From NCBI GenBank assembly GCA_018287875.1, contig JAGVVL010000017.1, positions 620,001-684,000 on the forward strand: a stretch of DNA of 64,000 nucleotides. Reading direction: 5' to 3'. Source of the stretch: Nigrospora sphaerica. Taxonomy: Eukaryota > Ascomycota > Sordariomycetes > Amphisphaeriales > Apiosporaceae. The notes beneath the pieces were generated by a model, which worked only from the letters and a program-made list of their open reading frames with translations, searched no databases and was not told the DNA's origin. The position numbers and the translations under genes were made by a program. How positions within the stretch are numbered: position 1 is the stretch's first letter; every line of letters starts with the position of its first letter. Of the stretch, positions 1 to 9,695 are shown piece after piece.

Positions 1-2100
1 CGCACGAGTCTTCGGAGAAGCGTGACTCGGGGGCCGCCGTCGGGCCCCTCGCGTCGCCGCTGGCGTCCCGCGTACCGGGGTCCGCGAGCACAACGTCGGA
101 CGTGAGGGCCTTGTCCATGCTGTGGTGGCGGACGGCAAGACTGGCGAGGAGACCGGCGGCGGCTGCGCCGGTGAGGACCCAGAATACGGCGCGGAAGCCG
201 TGGACGTAAGCGTCGAGGGCGATGGCGCGGAAGGGGTCGGCGGGGCCCAGACGCGGCAGGACGCTGGCGGCGAAGGCTTCGGCGTCGCGGGCGGGGGCGT
301 CGGGGAAGCCACCGGCACGCAGGTGGGCGGCCATGGCGTTCTGGAAGACGGTGCCGCCGACGGCGACCCCGACAGCCATACCCAGGGTGCGGACGGCGGC
401 GTAACAGGCGGCGGCGGCGCCACTATCGCGCGCCGCTGCAATCGCCTGCGTTGCCACGTTGACGCTCGTCAGCACCATGCCATTGCCGACGCCGAGCACG
501 GCCAACGCGGCCACCCACACGGGCACCGGCGTCGCTTCGTCCAGCAGCTGCCGCGACCCACAGCCCACAGTGGTCAGTACCCACCCGGCCCAGAGCGCCC
601 ATCGGAACCGGCCCAGCCGCGTCGCCAGCACCGACACCACGATGCTGCCCGGCACTAGCAGGCATGAGATGGAGAACATGTTGATGCCAGCCTGCGTTGG
701 TGACGCGAACCGGACCGCCACGAAGTAGAAGGGGATGTAGAAGAAGGCGCAAAAGAGCTGAAAAAGGAGGGTCCCTGCCGTCAGTAGCCGTTGGGCCCTG
801 TGCCTGGGGGAAGGGCCTTTCACTCACTACGAAGCCTTGGAGAAAGGCGCAGCTGTACGCCGCCACGGCCGACCGCGAGAGAAACAGCCAGGGTTTGAGC
901 ATGGGCTCTCGAGCCCTGAGGCAGTCCCACAGGACGGCCAGTACCACGCCGGTGATTCCCAGGGCCATGGGCAAGATGGTCTGGGCACTCAACCAGTTGT
1001 ACTGCACGCCTGCCCAAGAAAGACCAACGAGAAAGCTGGCCATACCGGCGAGGAAAAAGAATCCCCCTATCCAGTCGACGCGCTGCAATTTGGCGGCGAA
1101 GGATGCCTTTTCGGCCCGCAAATTGACATAAATGGGGACGAGAATCAGGCCAAAAACGCAAAACGGAAACTGTGGCATACGGTCAGTATCCTTGTTCCAC
1201 TTCTTTGGGAAGTAAGAGGGATGGGTCACTTGCGTTGATGTAAAAGCACCAGCGCCACGAGTAGCGCTCGACGACGAAGCCACCGACGAGAGGGCCCAGG
1301 ACGGTGCCGAGGGCCCAGGCAGCAAGGACGAGGGCGAAGTACTTGGGGCGCTGGCGCAGCGGTATGAGGTCGGCGTAGATGATCTGGCCCATGGTGACGA
1401 TGCCGCCGCCGCCGACGCCCTGGAGCTACACCAACATGCCGAGTCAGTCATCTCCTTCAGCCGGGGTTTGGTAGAGCCTTTTGGGGGCTGCCTCGGGCGA
1501 AAAGGCCCGGCGTGACACGTCGGGACGGAAGTATATCGGGAGAGGTTCGTTGCTATAAACAAAAAAAAGTCGGAGACAAAACACCGAAGGTGGGCTTACC
1601 GCACGGCCGGCGAAAAGGGCGGGAAAGGCGCGGGCCACAGGCGCGCACATGAGCGTGCCCGCCGTGAAGCAGGCGAGCGACAGAAGCAGCAGCGCCCGCC
1701 GCCCGAATATGTCAGACAGCGCCGCGATGACGGGCTGGGACACTGCGCACGCCAGCAGATACGCCGTACCGGCCCAAAAGGCGTCAGAGGCCGAGCCGCC
1801 GAGCTCGACCGCCAAAGTCTACGGGGCGAAAAGTAGAAGATCTGGCGTCAGTTTGGCGTCATGATGCCTAGGAATGGGTGGTTCCATGAAAGGGAGAAGA
1901 TGGGTCAAGAGGAGGAAGGTAGAATGGGCACTCACAGGCAATACGGGTACCAGGACCGTCGCGTCCAGGGCCACCATCAGCGAGACGACGGCGATGGTAA
2001 CCATGACGGTCCATTCCTGCCTGTTGGGCGTCCAGGTGGGCGCGGGCGCAACCGCCGCCTTCTCGACCTCGGCCATGTCGAAGTGGACATGCTTGCCCAT
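1..2100 (-). CDS. DHA2-family MFS multidrug exporter, C-terminus beyond the window
   Basis: A drug:H+ antiporter of the 14-helix type, predicted in the plasma or vacuolar membrane. I read five exons on the minus strand: 2100-1936, 1818-1600, 1425-1234, 1169-828 and 757 to beyond base 1. The start ATG (2098-2100) opens MGKHVHFDMAEVEK. Helix 1 ends in LDATVLVPVLP. The motif A loop reads LSDIFGRR, and LQGVGGGGIVTMGQIIYADL and the motif C-like LGPLVGGFV follow. All introns are phase 0. The third intron (1233-1170) uses GC-AG ends, because only that junction joins CFYIN to FPFCVF in frame. The last exon carries the family's C-terminal helices and the hydrophilic tail, still open at base 1. Substrate cannot be inferred. 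Confidence in family is high; the ends of the 174-nt second intron are the least certain. Confidence 0.85.
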
Positions 2101-3627
2101 GGTGGATCTCCGGGATCGCGGTGACGAATATTCCAAAGCAAAAAAGAGAGCGCTATGAGTCAGAAAGGCTCAGAGAGAGGAAGAGAGCTAGAAAGAGAGT
2201 GTGTGTATGTGTCTGCGTATGCGTGGTCGAACGAGGGACTGCGGTAAGAGGTAGACAAACAGCTCAGCCGTGATAATGGAACGAAGGACTTGGGTGAGGG
2301 GAAAAAAGGCTTGTTGCACGACTTGGCACAGGAGGTGGAAGTTGCCTGTCTACTTCAAGTGCGTGGGAAAAAGGAATGGTAGCCAAAAATGGCCCTATGT
2401 TGTTATGGCCGCTTCTTGGGACTCGGAGCTGGTTCCAGCAGATATTTCTTCAACCTGATCCCACAGAACCGGGAACAAGGCACAATATAGCCCTCCAACA
2501 AGCCAAACTAAAGCCTCGGCACAAGAAATTAGTGGCTCATTTGTGACTGCCTTAGGACATTGGAAAACATATACATTGTGCCTTCCTTTTCGTATCGACC
2601 GGCCGATCTCGCGCGGAAGTCGAGGTTGGGAGGCCCGCGCCGGCCAGGGTGCAATTTCCACCGGCATCGGCTCGTGGATTCTGCCTCGCAGCGAGGTCGC
2701 CAACCGCTTGGACAGCTATGACGCCCCTACGACGCCTCGCCTTGCCTCGTGGGTTAACAAGCTTTTTCCCTTGTACAGCCACCGCAGCCACCGTACGCGC
2801 AGGAACTAATCGTGACCAATCCACTATGCTCGGGGTAAGCGCTGTTTCAAACTCACCAGCTTCTGCGGTCTCCCAATCTATAACGGCCACATATTACGCC
2901 ACTTGGGTCGCCGTCCTCGACCCGGGCAACGGGCGCCAGTCAAGTGATAGTAGCTCTTGGCGTCTCAACTTACGGTATGATGCTGCTAGGCACGCCCTGT
3001 CAGCTTTGGTACGATCAGCGGCGCGCCATCGTTAGCAACTACGGTGTTTCACAACCGGGCTGCCCCTAACCCGCGCGCGTTGGTCTTCTGAATGAGGGCT
3101 TCGGTTTTAGCTACTTGTCGATTTCAACTTTAAAAGCAGGCTATTCTGGGAATGATACACAATACGGTCGGTTTGAAACGGCGAGCTTGCAGAAGGGCAA
3201 GCCTTGATCTACCGCAAATCTCCTCTTCACTTATACGGAAATTTGGGCGGGGTAGAAGCGAGATGCCCCCCCCCCCCCCCCCCCGAAGCGTCTCAAGCCG
3301 TGACGGAGCTTGGGCTTCGTCTCAATTCGCTTTAGATACGCCATTTCTTGACTTTAAAAGCTCTTACTGCCGTGAGGTAGACAAGGCCAAGTCTTTGAGA
3401 AGTTGTGAATTGGGCGCACTTCTATCGCATCTGTTTGCCAGGCTTGGATCAATCACTTGTCCCCCATCCGAACTCTTGTCTCCTTGGCTTCCGAACCAAC
3501 GACTAGCCGCTGCCTCCGTCATTCGGTACTACCTAAGTAGAGAGCTTCGTTTCGAAAATTAGGGGCTCTCGGTAGTATCAGGGCTCAGATCAGGACGGGA
3601 CGGAAACATACTCGGGCCAGTACCAGC
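2101..3627. other. Spacer with a possible aminoglycoside-phosphotransferase remnant and a poly-C run
   Basis: No intact gene is seen. On the minus strand around 2940-2860 the translation VEDGDPSGVI is followed, one frame over, by VIDWETAEAG and then a GTGAGT donor-like site. This resembles the catalytic Asp-Trp-Glu segment of fungal APH-type kinases but is broken by a frame change and stops. A run of 19 C residues lies at 3266-3284. Confidence 0.3.
2850..2940 (-). pseudogene. Possible fragment of a fungal APH/phosphotransferase-like kinase
   Basis: A short stretch encodes VIDWETAEAG directly before a GTGAGT donor-like sequence. In fungal APH-family kinases a VIDWE motif carries the metal-binding Asp and sits in a similar place. 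The preceding VEDGDPS lies in another frame, and a stop interrupts the frame of the motif. I see no catalytic His-x-Asp loop or N-lobe nearby, so at best this is a relic. A chance match is possible. Confidence 0.2.
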
Positions 3628-4680
3628 ATGGGAAGCCCTCCCAACAAGTCGTTCCTCCCAGGGTTCATCAGCCTGGCGCCGTCGGTCCACGTGCGGGACC
3701 GGTGCCACCTGCGGGCGTCGAACCGGCCATGCTCGCTTCAGCACCCCGAGGCGATGCAGGGCAGCCCGGCGGTGGTGCTGCTGGCGTCGTGGACGGGGGC
3801 GCAGGCGCGGCACGTGGCCAAGTATACAGCGGCGTACGGCGAGCTGTACCCGCACACGCCGCTCCTCGTGGTGACGACGCGCATCACGGACCTGGCCTGC
3901 CAGTCGACGCGGCAGAAGATGGCGGCGCTGGCGGCGGCCGTGGGCTTCCTGCAGGGCCGGACCGGGGGCGGGCAGGAGGCGGCGGCGGGGCCCCCGGGCA
4001 TCCTGCTGCACGCATTCAGCGAGGGCGGCTCCAACAAGGCTGTGTGCGTGGCGCGCGCGTACCTGGAAGCGACGGGGCGGCCGCTGCCCGTGGCCGCCTT
4101 CGTGCTCGACAGCACGCCGGGGACGCCGCGTTTCGGCCGCAACGTAGCGGCGTTTGGGCGGTCGCTGCCGGACCACGCGCTGGTGCGGGCTCTGGGGTTC
4201 GCGATCGGCGTCGTCGTCTTGGCGGCGACCTGGGCCCTCTACGGGCTCGTCGCTGGCTTTGAGAACAACACGCTCTCGCAGACGCGGCGGGCCCTCAACG
4301 ACGGCGCCCTCTGGGGTGGCGCGCGCGCCCTCGCCCGCGCGCCCCGCACCTACCTCTTCTCCGAGGCCGACGACCTCATCTGCTGGCGCGACGTCGAAGC
4401 CCACGCCGCCGATGCCTCCGCCCAGGCCGGCGTCGCCTCCCTCCTCGTCCGTTACCAGGCCTCTCCCCACTGCGGCCACGCCCGCTCCCACCCCAACCAC
4501 TACTGGGCCGCCGTGCGCCATACCTGGGAGACCCGCGACGTCGAGGTCGAAGCCGCAGACTCGTGGGCGCCGGCCGAGAAAGAGATGGGGAAGGAACTGG
4601 AGAAGGATCTGGAGAAGGATCTGGAGAAGGATCTGGAGAAGGATCTGGAGAAGGAACTGGAGAAGGAGCTGGAAGGCTGA
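3628..4680 (+). CDS. DUF829 (TMEM53/PaxU-like) alpha/beta-hydrolase-type protein with LEKD tail
   Basis: A single-exon 350-residue protein of the DUF829 family, which includes TMEM53 and the indole-diterpene-cluster protein PaxU. The fold is alpha/beta hydrolase-like; the reaction is unknown. VVLLASWTGAQARHVAKY is the usual opening strand and helix. The nucleophile elbow reads HAFSEGGSN, the acid position VLDSTPGTP, and the histidine region HCGHARSHPNHYW, so a Ser-Asp-His triad is plausible. A hydrophobic segment (FAIGVVVLAATWALYGLV) may anchor it. Residues 322-349 are seven tetrapeptide units of the form K-(E/D)-L-E, encoded by a 12-bp tandem repeat, which I infer forms a charged helix not expected in the family. 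No PaxU-type biosynthetic cluster surrounds it, so a role in indole diterpenes is not supported. Confidence 0.82.
   Translation: MGSPPNKSFLPGFISLAPSVHVRDRCHLRASNRPCSLQHPEAMQGSPAVVLLASWTGAQARHVAKYTAAYGELYPHTPLLVVTTRITDLACQSTRQKMAALAAAVGFLQGRTGGGQEAAAGPPGILLHAFSEGGSNKAVCVARAYLEATGRPLPVAAFVLDSTPGTPRFGRNVAAFGRSLPDHALVRALGFAIGVVVLAATWALYGLVAGFENNTLSQTRRALNDGALWGGARALARAPRTYLFSEADDLICWRDVEAHAADASAQAGVASLLVRYQASPHCGHARSHPNHYWAAVRHTWETRDVEVEAADSWAPAEKEMGKELEKDLEKDLEKDLEKDLEKELEKELEG
4591..4674 (+). repeat. 12-bp in-frame minisatellite encoding Lys-(Glu/Asp)-Leu-Glu units
   Basis: Seven units, most matching ctggagaaggat, repeat head to tail just before the stop of the DUF829 gene. The four inner units are identical, which points to recent slippage or unit expansion. 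The unit length keeps the reading frame. Confidence 0.9.
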
Positions 4681-5102
4681 TTGAATTTGCACTTTTCGAC
4701 CAGTTCATTATATAGTATCTTGTTGGTGTTTACTGCTTGGTGAACTCCCGACTGGCGTTGCAGTCGATGGCTGACGAACTTCGTCCGCGGCGTCGTATTG
4801 CAGAGCAGTATAAAGGATACTTGACCCCCTGCATAAACTTTATATGTAGCAATATGCGTCCTCATTTGTGACATAGAGGCATTCTCTGACGCCTAAAAGG
4901 AAAGAACAATTTGGAGCGGTTCCTTCTTTCCCTCTATCTCACATCCGTCGATACTCTCGTGCTGGTTTTCCGAATCAGCGGTTTGTTTCTCGTTGCTTCC
5001 ACATCGACAGCAAGAATAAGTACGTACCTCGCCCGCCAAGCGTCCGCTCTTACCCTCCTCGGGGCCCGTCATTTGCTCCGAGGTTGTGGCCGAAATTCTG
5101 CC

Positions 5103-5438
5103 TTAATGCTTGGCGACGGGTTCCTGGAAATGCTCGACGAGAGCGTTGAAGCTTTCTACTGCGGCTAGACCGGCATAGAACAGACAAAGGAGCAGGTTCC
5201 AGACGGATATGACGAGGCCGGCCAGGAATACGCAAAAGAAGAAACAGAGGAGGATGATAACCAGTCCCCTCATAATCAGCCTCAAGAGCATTGTTCGGGC
5301 ATGGTGAAGGAAGGAGAAAGTAAAATAAAGGAAAAGCAGGAAAAGTGGTAACTGGAACATCGATGCCTGGCCCAGACTGGTCCGGGTGGCGGCAGGAACA
5401 TTCAATCCAGGATCCATGACGGGTGGCAGGTGTGACAT
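5103..5438 (-). CDS. Small hypothetical two-helix membrane protein
   Basis: An intronless frame of 111 residues starting at an ATG (5436-5438). Two long hydrophobic stretches are visible: about residues 28-48 (FQLPLFLLFLYFTFSFL) and about 55-95 (LIMRGLVIILLCFFFCVFLAGLVISV and onward), with few charges. The N-terminus (MSHLPPVMDPGLNVPAA) and the tail (HFQEPVAKH) are hydrophilic. I recognise no family. A shorter frame lies on the other strand, and base composition is less GC-rich than in sure genes. It could therefore be fortuitous, but the helical-hairpin pattern makes a small membrane protein reasonable. Confidence 0.4.
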   Translation of the reverse strand: MSHLPPVMDPGLNVPAATRTSLGQASMFQLPLFLLFLYFTFSFLHHARTMLLRLIMRGLVIILLCFFFCVFLAGLVISVWNLLLCLFYAGLAAVESFNALVEHFQEPVAKH

Positions 5439-8400
5439 AACGTTCGTTGCGAACGAGTATCGAGGCCTTGGATTTGCCGTGATGCTGCGACGCGTGGGGG
5501 CTGAGGTTGGTTGGTGGCGAGATTTTAGGAAGAAGATCCTGAATCTGTGGATATTCTGAATGTATGGATATTTTTGATTTTTAAGTTGATTTAACAGAAA
5601 ACATGCAGGCTTTGTTCAAATCCCCACGGGGTACACTGAGTTGTACGGAGTACGTTTAGGGTGCGCTGTAAACCCCCAAAGGCCCCTGGCGAATCATTCC
5701 ACGCAGGGCACCGAGATACTCGCGCCCGTCGATGCTTGGTGCTGTTGTCCAAGGAACCGACTTCTTTTCCCGCCCCTTTTCGCCCCAAATTCCCGCTGGA
5801 TGGCCCAAGACCTACAAAAGATCTTGGGCGCTACGAAGCGCCATCACCAACAGAAGCGAACATACGTTTCCAACAGATCTAAGTCCCTCAGTTGGTATTC
5901 CAACCCCGCAGGCCAGCAACCCAAGGCATGGCTCCCTCCAGCTCGGCGCCTAAAGGCCTGTGGTAGCCGTCCGAACCATAGAATGCCTCAACCTCCAGCC
6001 AAATACACAGGCAAGAGGTAAGAATATTGGAAATTCATTCCTGTGACCTGTCACACTAGCCGGTGTTGAAAGCATTGGGGCAGCTGTGGTGGTTTGGAAT
6101 ACAGGGAGAAAAGGGGGATGATCATGAGTAAAGCTTCGCTGAATGTGCACATTGAGGTATTTAAGTTTAGAAAGAAGAAGCTATACCAAAGTTGCACATA
6201 ATAAGCGGTGGTTGGCACCACGCTACAATACACTAAAATCATAGCCAGCACAAAGGTGACAAGACGAATGCCCCAATAGCTCTATCAGTGCCACGCTATT
6301 CGTTGAAAATATCCAGGATGAGGCGTTTCCTGTTCAGCCGCTTGGCCAGAATCTTTTACAAGCCTAACCGTAAAAACCAGGAATGACATAATTTAGAGGG
6401 CGTGGCGGGGTTGGATCCCGCATATCCGGATGACTAGCGAAGCTATCTCCGCCAACCGCACATTTAAGGTCCGACGGTTCTTGGTAGGATAGGGGGCCGG
6501 ACTGGAGCCCCAGAGGCGGTGCCGTGGTTGCCTATCACCCAAAGTACTGGGCTTTGCCACAAAAGAAGCGACTGGTAGGAGGTGTGGTCCATGCCATTTT
6601 ACGTAACGCGGATGGCACTCAAATCCGCAGGTTCCGGCATTAGCAGATAACAACGCGGCCCAGAAGATAAAGGCGGCGTGTAGGTCGCTCGCAATCCCAT
6701 GTATCCTCTCCCTCGAAACCTTCCACTGTTTACCATGACTGGGGGCGAGCATCAGCCAAGCCTTTCACTCCTTCCCGCCTTCTGTCGTGGGTGGGTACCG
6801 CGTAAGGCGGGCCGTCCCGGGTCAACCGGGTGGTGGGTGGATGGCTGTGTTGACTCATGTCGTAGTTGCATGTCTAGTGACTCGGGAATACTTCTATCTT
6901 TGCCTAAGAGGTCTGCGAATTTACTCTCTGTACTCCAGGTCAGCCGGTGCCCCCTTTGCCGGCCCTTGATTGGAAGTTGGTGCGTTGCTGGGGAGACAAG
7001 GGGGAGGCTCAGGTGGTCCATTCATGTAACGCCATATGAGGATGTAAACAAAGCCTGACGTCTCCCGCCATGCCACATGCATTCGCTTGAGACAGGACTT
7101 CTTAGATGCTCCTATGCGTATCCCTGCACCTACAGATATGCCTTTGAATGGATAACTTGAGCCTCGTTTCCTGAGGCTCCACATCCCAATGCCACAAGGG
7201 GAGAAGAAAACTTGTAGGTGAGTCACAGTCGTAGGTAGGACAGCGCCAGGATCGTAGGCTTTTGTGGGATCCACGTAGCCAGACAAGCCGCAACACCAAA
7301 ATGCCAAGGCGCGCGAATAGCCCGATTCATAACAGAAGCATATCTCGATACGTTCGTACTATACCCCGCCCCTTATGCCCCCTTTGGGACTTTCAAGGGC
7401 GGAAAACAAGGTATTTTACCAAACAGTCTTTCAGGTTAACCAAGGAGAGCATGGGACTGGGTTCTTTTACTTCCAAGCAATCAGCCCGGTGGACGCCTCA
7501 AATTATATCTCTCGCTGAAAGTACGTGGGGGCCCCTTTCGGCACCTGAGATATTGAGTGATGAGGGTAATTTGGCCCCTTCCCAGGTAGTTTCAGAGTGT
7601 CGAATGGCTGCTGCTTCCAATCAAGTGCATACCAGGCGGGAAACTGTGCGTACCTTCTTCCGCTCCAGCGTCTCCTTCTGCCTGAAAACACCTCAAAATA
7701 GGAGGCAGCCTCAACCTAGCCCCCCTCAAAGTTATATATGTGCTTTTTTGGTCGTGAATTGAGCACTCCCGCCTCATCAATGGATCCCAACTTCAGTTCC
7801 ACCCTACCTCCCCAAATCCCTCGGGCCTCCTGAGCCTCGCCACTTTAGCATTTGCTATTTTATACCCATTACGAGTTTGACGGACGCCACGGGCAACCAT
7901 TTTGCCAAACCAGCGCCGGCCCGACTCGACGGACTTTCAGCACTTGGACGAGGGAGCCTAACACTCGGCTGTGTATGCGCCTCCCACTTCTCCCACGGCG
8001 TCACGCGCCAGCCCTACTCGGGAATATACTATGGCCTTCGTTTGGACGGTCTAGGACGAGTGGCGGAACTCACGGGCCCTCTTCTAGTCCATCTTGAGCT
8101 TCATGGTCCAACAACACGCCGGGACCACATCTGGCGCCTCCTCTTCTCAAACCTCTCTCTCCAACGATTGGCACTATATATACTGACGCCGTACACTGTA
8201 TTGAGCCGAAAACTCATCAAAAATTTCGTCCTGGCCCTCAGTCTTTATATTCTTTGCTTACTGGACTGAACGTTAGTCCCCAACACAGTGCACCCGAGAA
8301 TCCTACGAGTCCCCTTTCAGAACTTGCTCCTGACGCTCCCACTTGGAATTTTCTAACCGCCTCGGAATTTCCACTCGCCCCTGCGACATCTCAAGTCCAA

Positions 8401-9695
8401 CCCACCACTTCTTCCGGAACATCGCACACCCGCCCTGTCCTGAAATATACCATGGGGATCGATTGGGCTCAATGGGTCGCGCAGCAAAACAATGTATTCC
8501 TCCTCTGGCGCCTCAACATCTTTCTTACCTCGGTCCTGGCGGATTTGCTTCTGCACTTGGCACGCGAAACTCTGCGGATCCAGATGCTCTGGCATTACCT
8601 CGTGGGCCCCCGGATCCAAATGGTCTGGAATACCCTCGTGGGTCTCTGGAACCAAATGCTCTGGAAATGCCTCGTGGCTCCGCGGATCCAAAAGGGCTGG
8701 AATTGCTTCGCGGCAGCAAGGCAGCTTGTTTATGCCGGACGCATTAACAATGGCACCGCGCTCCTAGTCCTGGTCGTGCGCCCGACGTCCCGTCAACTAC
8801 CGCAACACGGCCTGACAGATCCGCCGACTACGCGCATCCCCATGTTCCAAGGCACTAACGCCGAGGCCAACCTGCATGCTCGGCGGCAAAATCGTGGCAG
8901 GCGACTGCGGGTTGCAGGGCAGACCTCATGCAAAAGGAAAGGGCACTGGCGAACCGACCCATAGTGGGAAGGGGTGATCTGTCGAGGAAGCAACGAGATG
9001 GGATCAAGAGGCACCCCCATCGAGCTCGAGAAACTCAGGGCTCTCTCCTCCGCTTGACAGCTGGAACATGTTTATGGCGCAGATTGAATATGAGAAATAA
9101 ACTGTCGCATATATAAGGCGCAGTTGCTGCAGGGCAATTGCGGATCCGTTTTTGTACCACATAAACTTTACCAACAGCGTTGATGTTTAACTAATCTGTC
9201 ACTGGCGCGTAGCGCCATCAGTTGGGTGGGGGGGATCTTAAGACTGTGAAAGGTCATTTGGCTTGCCGGGTTTTACGAGGTGCGGTCGTGATCTATCCTC
9301 GGATGATGCTGTATTGCATGGTGTTGTAAATTTCAAGAGTGCGTTGCTGTGAATATCCCAACAGGTTCGGAAAATGCGAATTATAGCGCGTCCCCACCTA
9401 TACTTTAGAATTTCAGATGAGACTTGTTACCTGGAGCGTTCCGTACAGGCCGTGCCGTACCCAAAGTGTGGCGTAAGTCTCTTTGAGCCTCCTTTTCTGT
9501 CACGCTGTTTTTTTTAACTGGTCAGATTATGCTACAAAACTTAAAGTCGCATTTCCCGGGCCTGTTAGAATACTGCGAGCCAGTAGCCTACTCGGTCATA
9601 CTAGCAGGCACCAGCAGAACGGTTCCTTAGCGAACCGATCGGAAGGGGTTTAACGCAACTTTGGACGACTTAGGCGTTTAGGTATTCAGTTGGTT
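5439..9695. other. 4.2 kb spacer with decayed coding fragments and a 36-bp repeat
   Basis: Only short overlapping frames occur, on both strands, without recognisable domains. The stretch from about 7850 to 8960 is more GC-rich and holds frames of 130 and 236 codons that overlap in shifted phases. It also includes the 36-bp repeat described separately. This looks like an eroded gene or low-complexity relic. I see no terminal repeats or transposase. Confidence 0.4.
8575..8718 (+). repeat. Four imperfect 36-bp tandem units, formerly coding
   Basis: Units start at 8575, 8611, 8647 and 8683. In the frame beginning at 8343 each unit encodes a 12-residue block (D/E)PxxLExPRGx. Changes such as CGT/CGC and GGG/GGC are silent in that frame, which suggests the blocks were once under protein-level selection. 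That frame ends at 8747, and no surrounding domain is recognisable. Confidence 0.6.

Noticed and set aside
3152..3562. 136-codon plus-strand frame with a run of prolines
   Set aside because: The prolines come from a 19-base C homopolymer, and the rest has AT-rich composition and no domain.
3559..4692. 377-codon minus-strand frame opposite the DUF829 gene
   Set aside because: It is the antisense shadow of a gene with clear catalytic motifs; its start is an artefact of the repeat.
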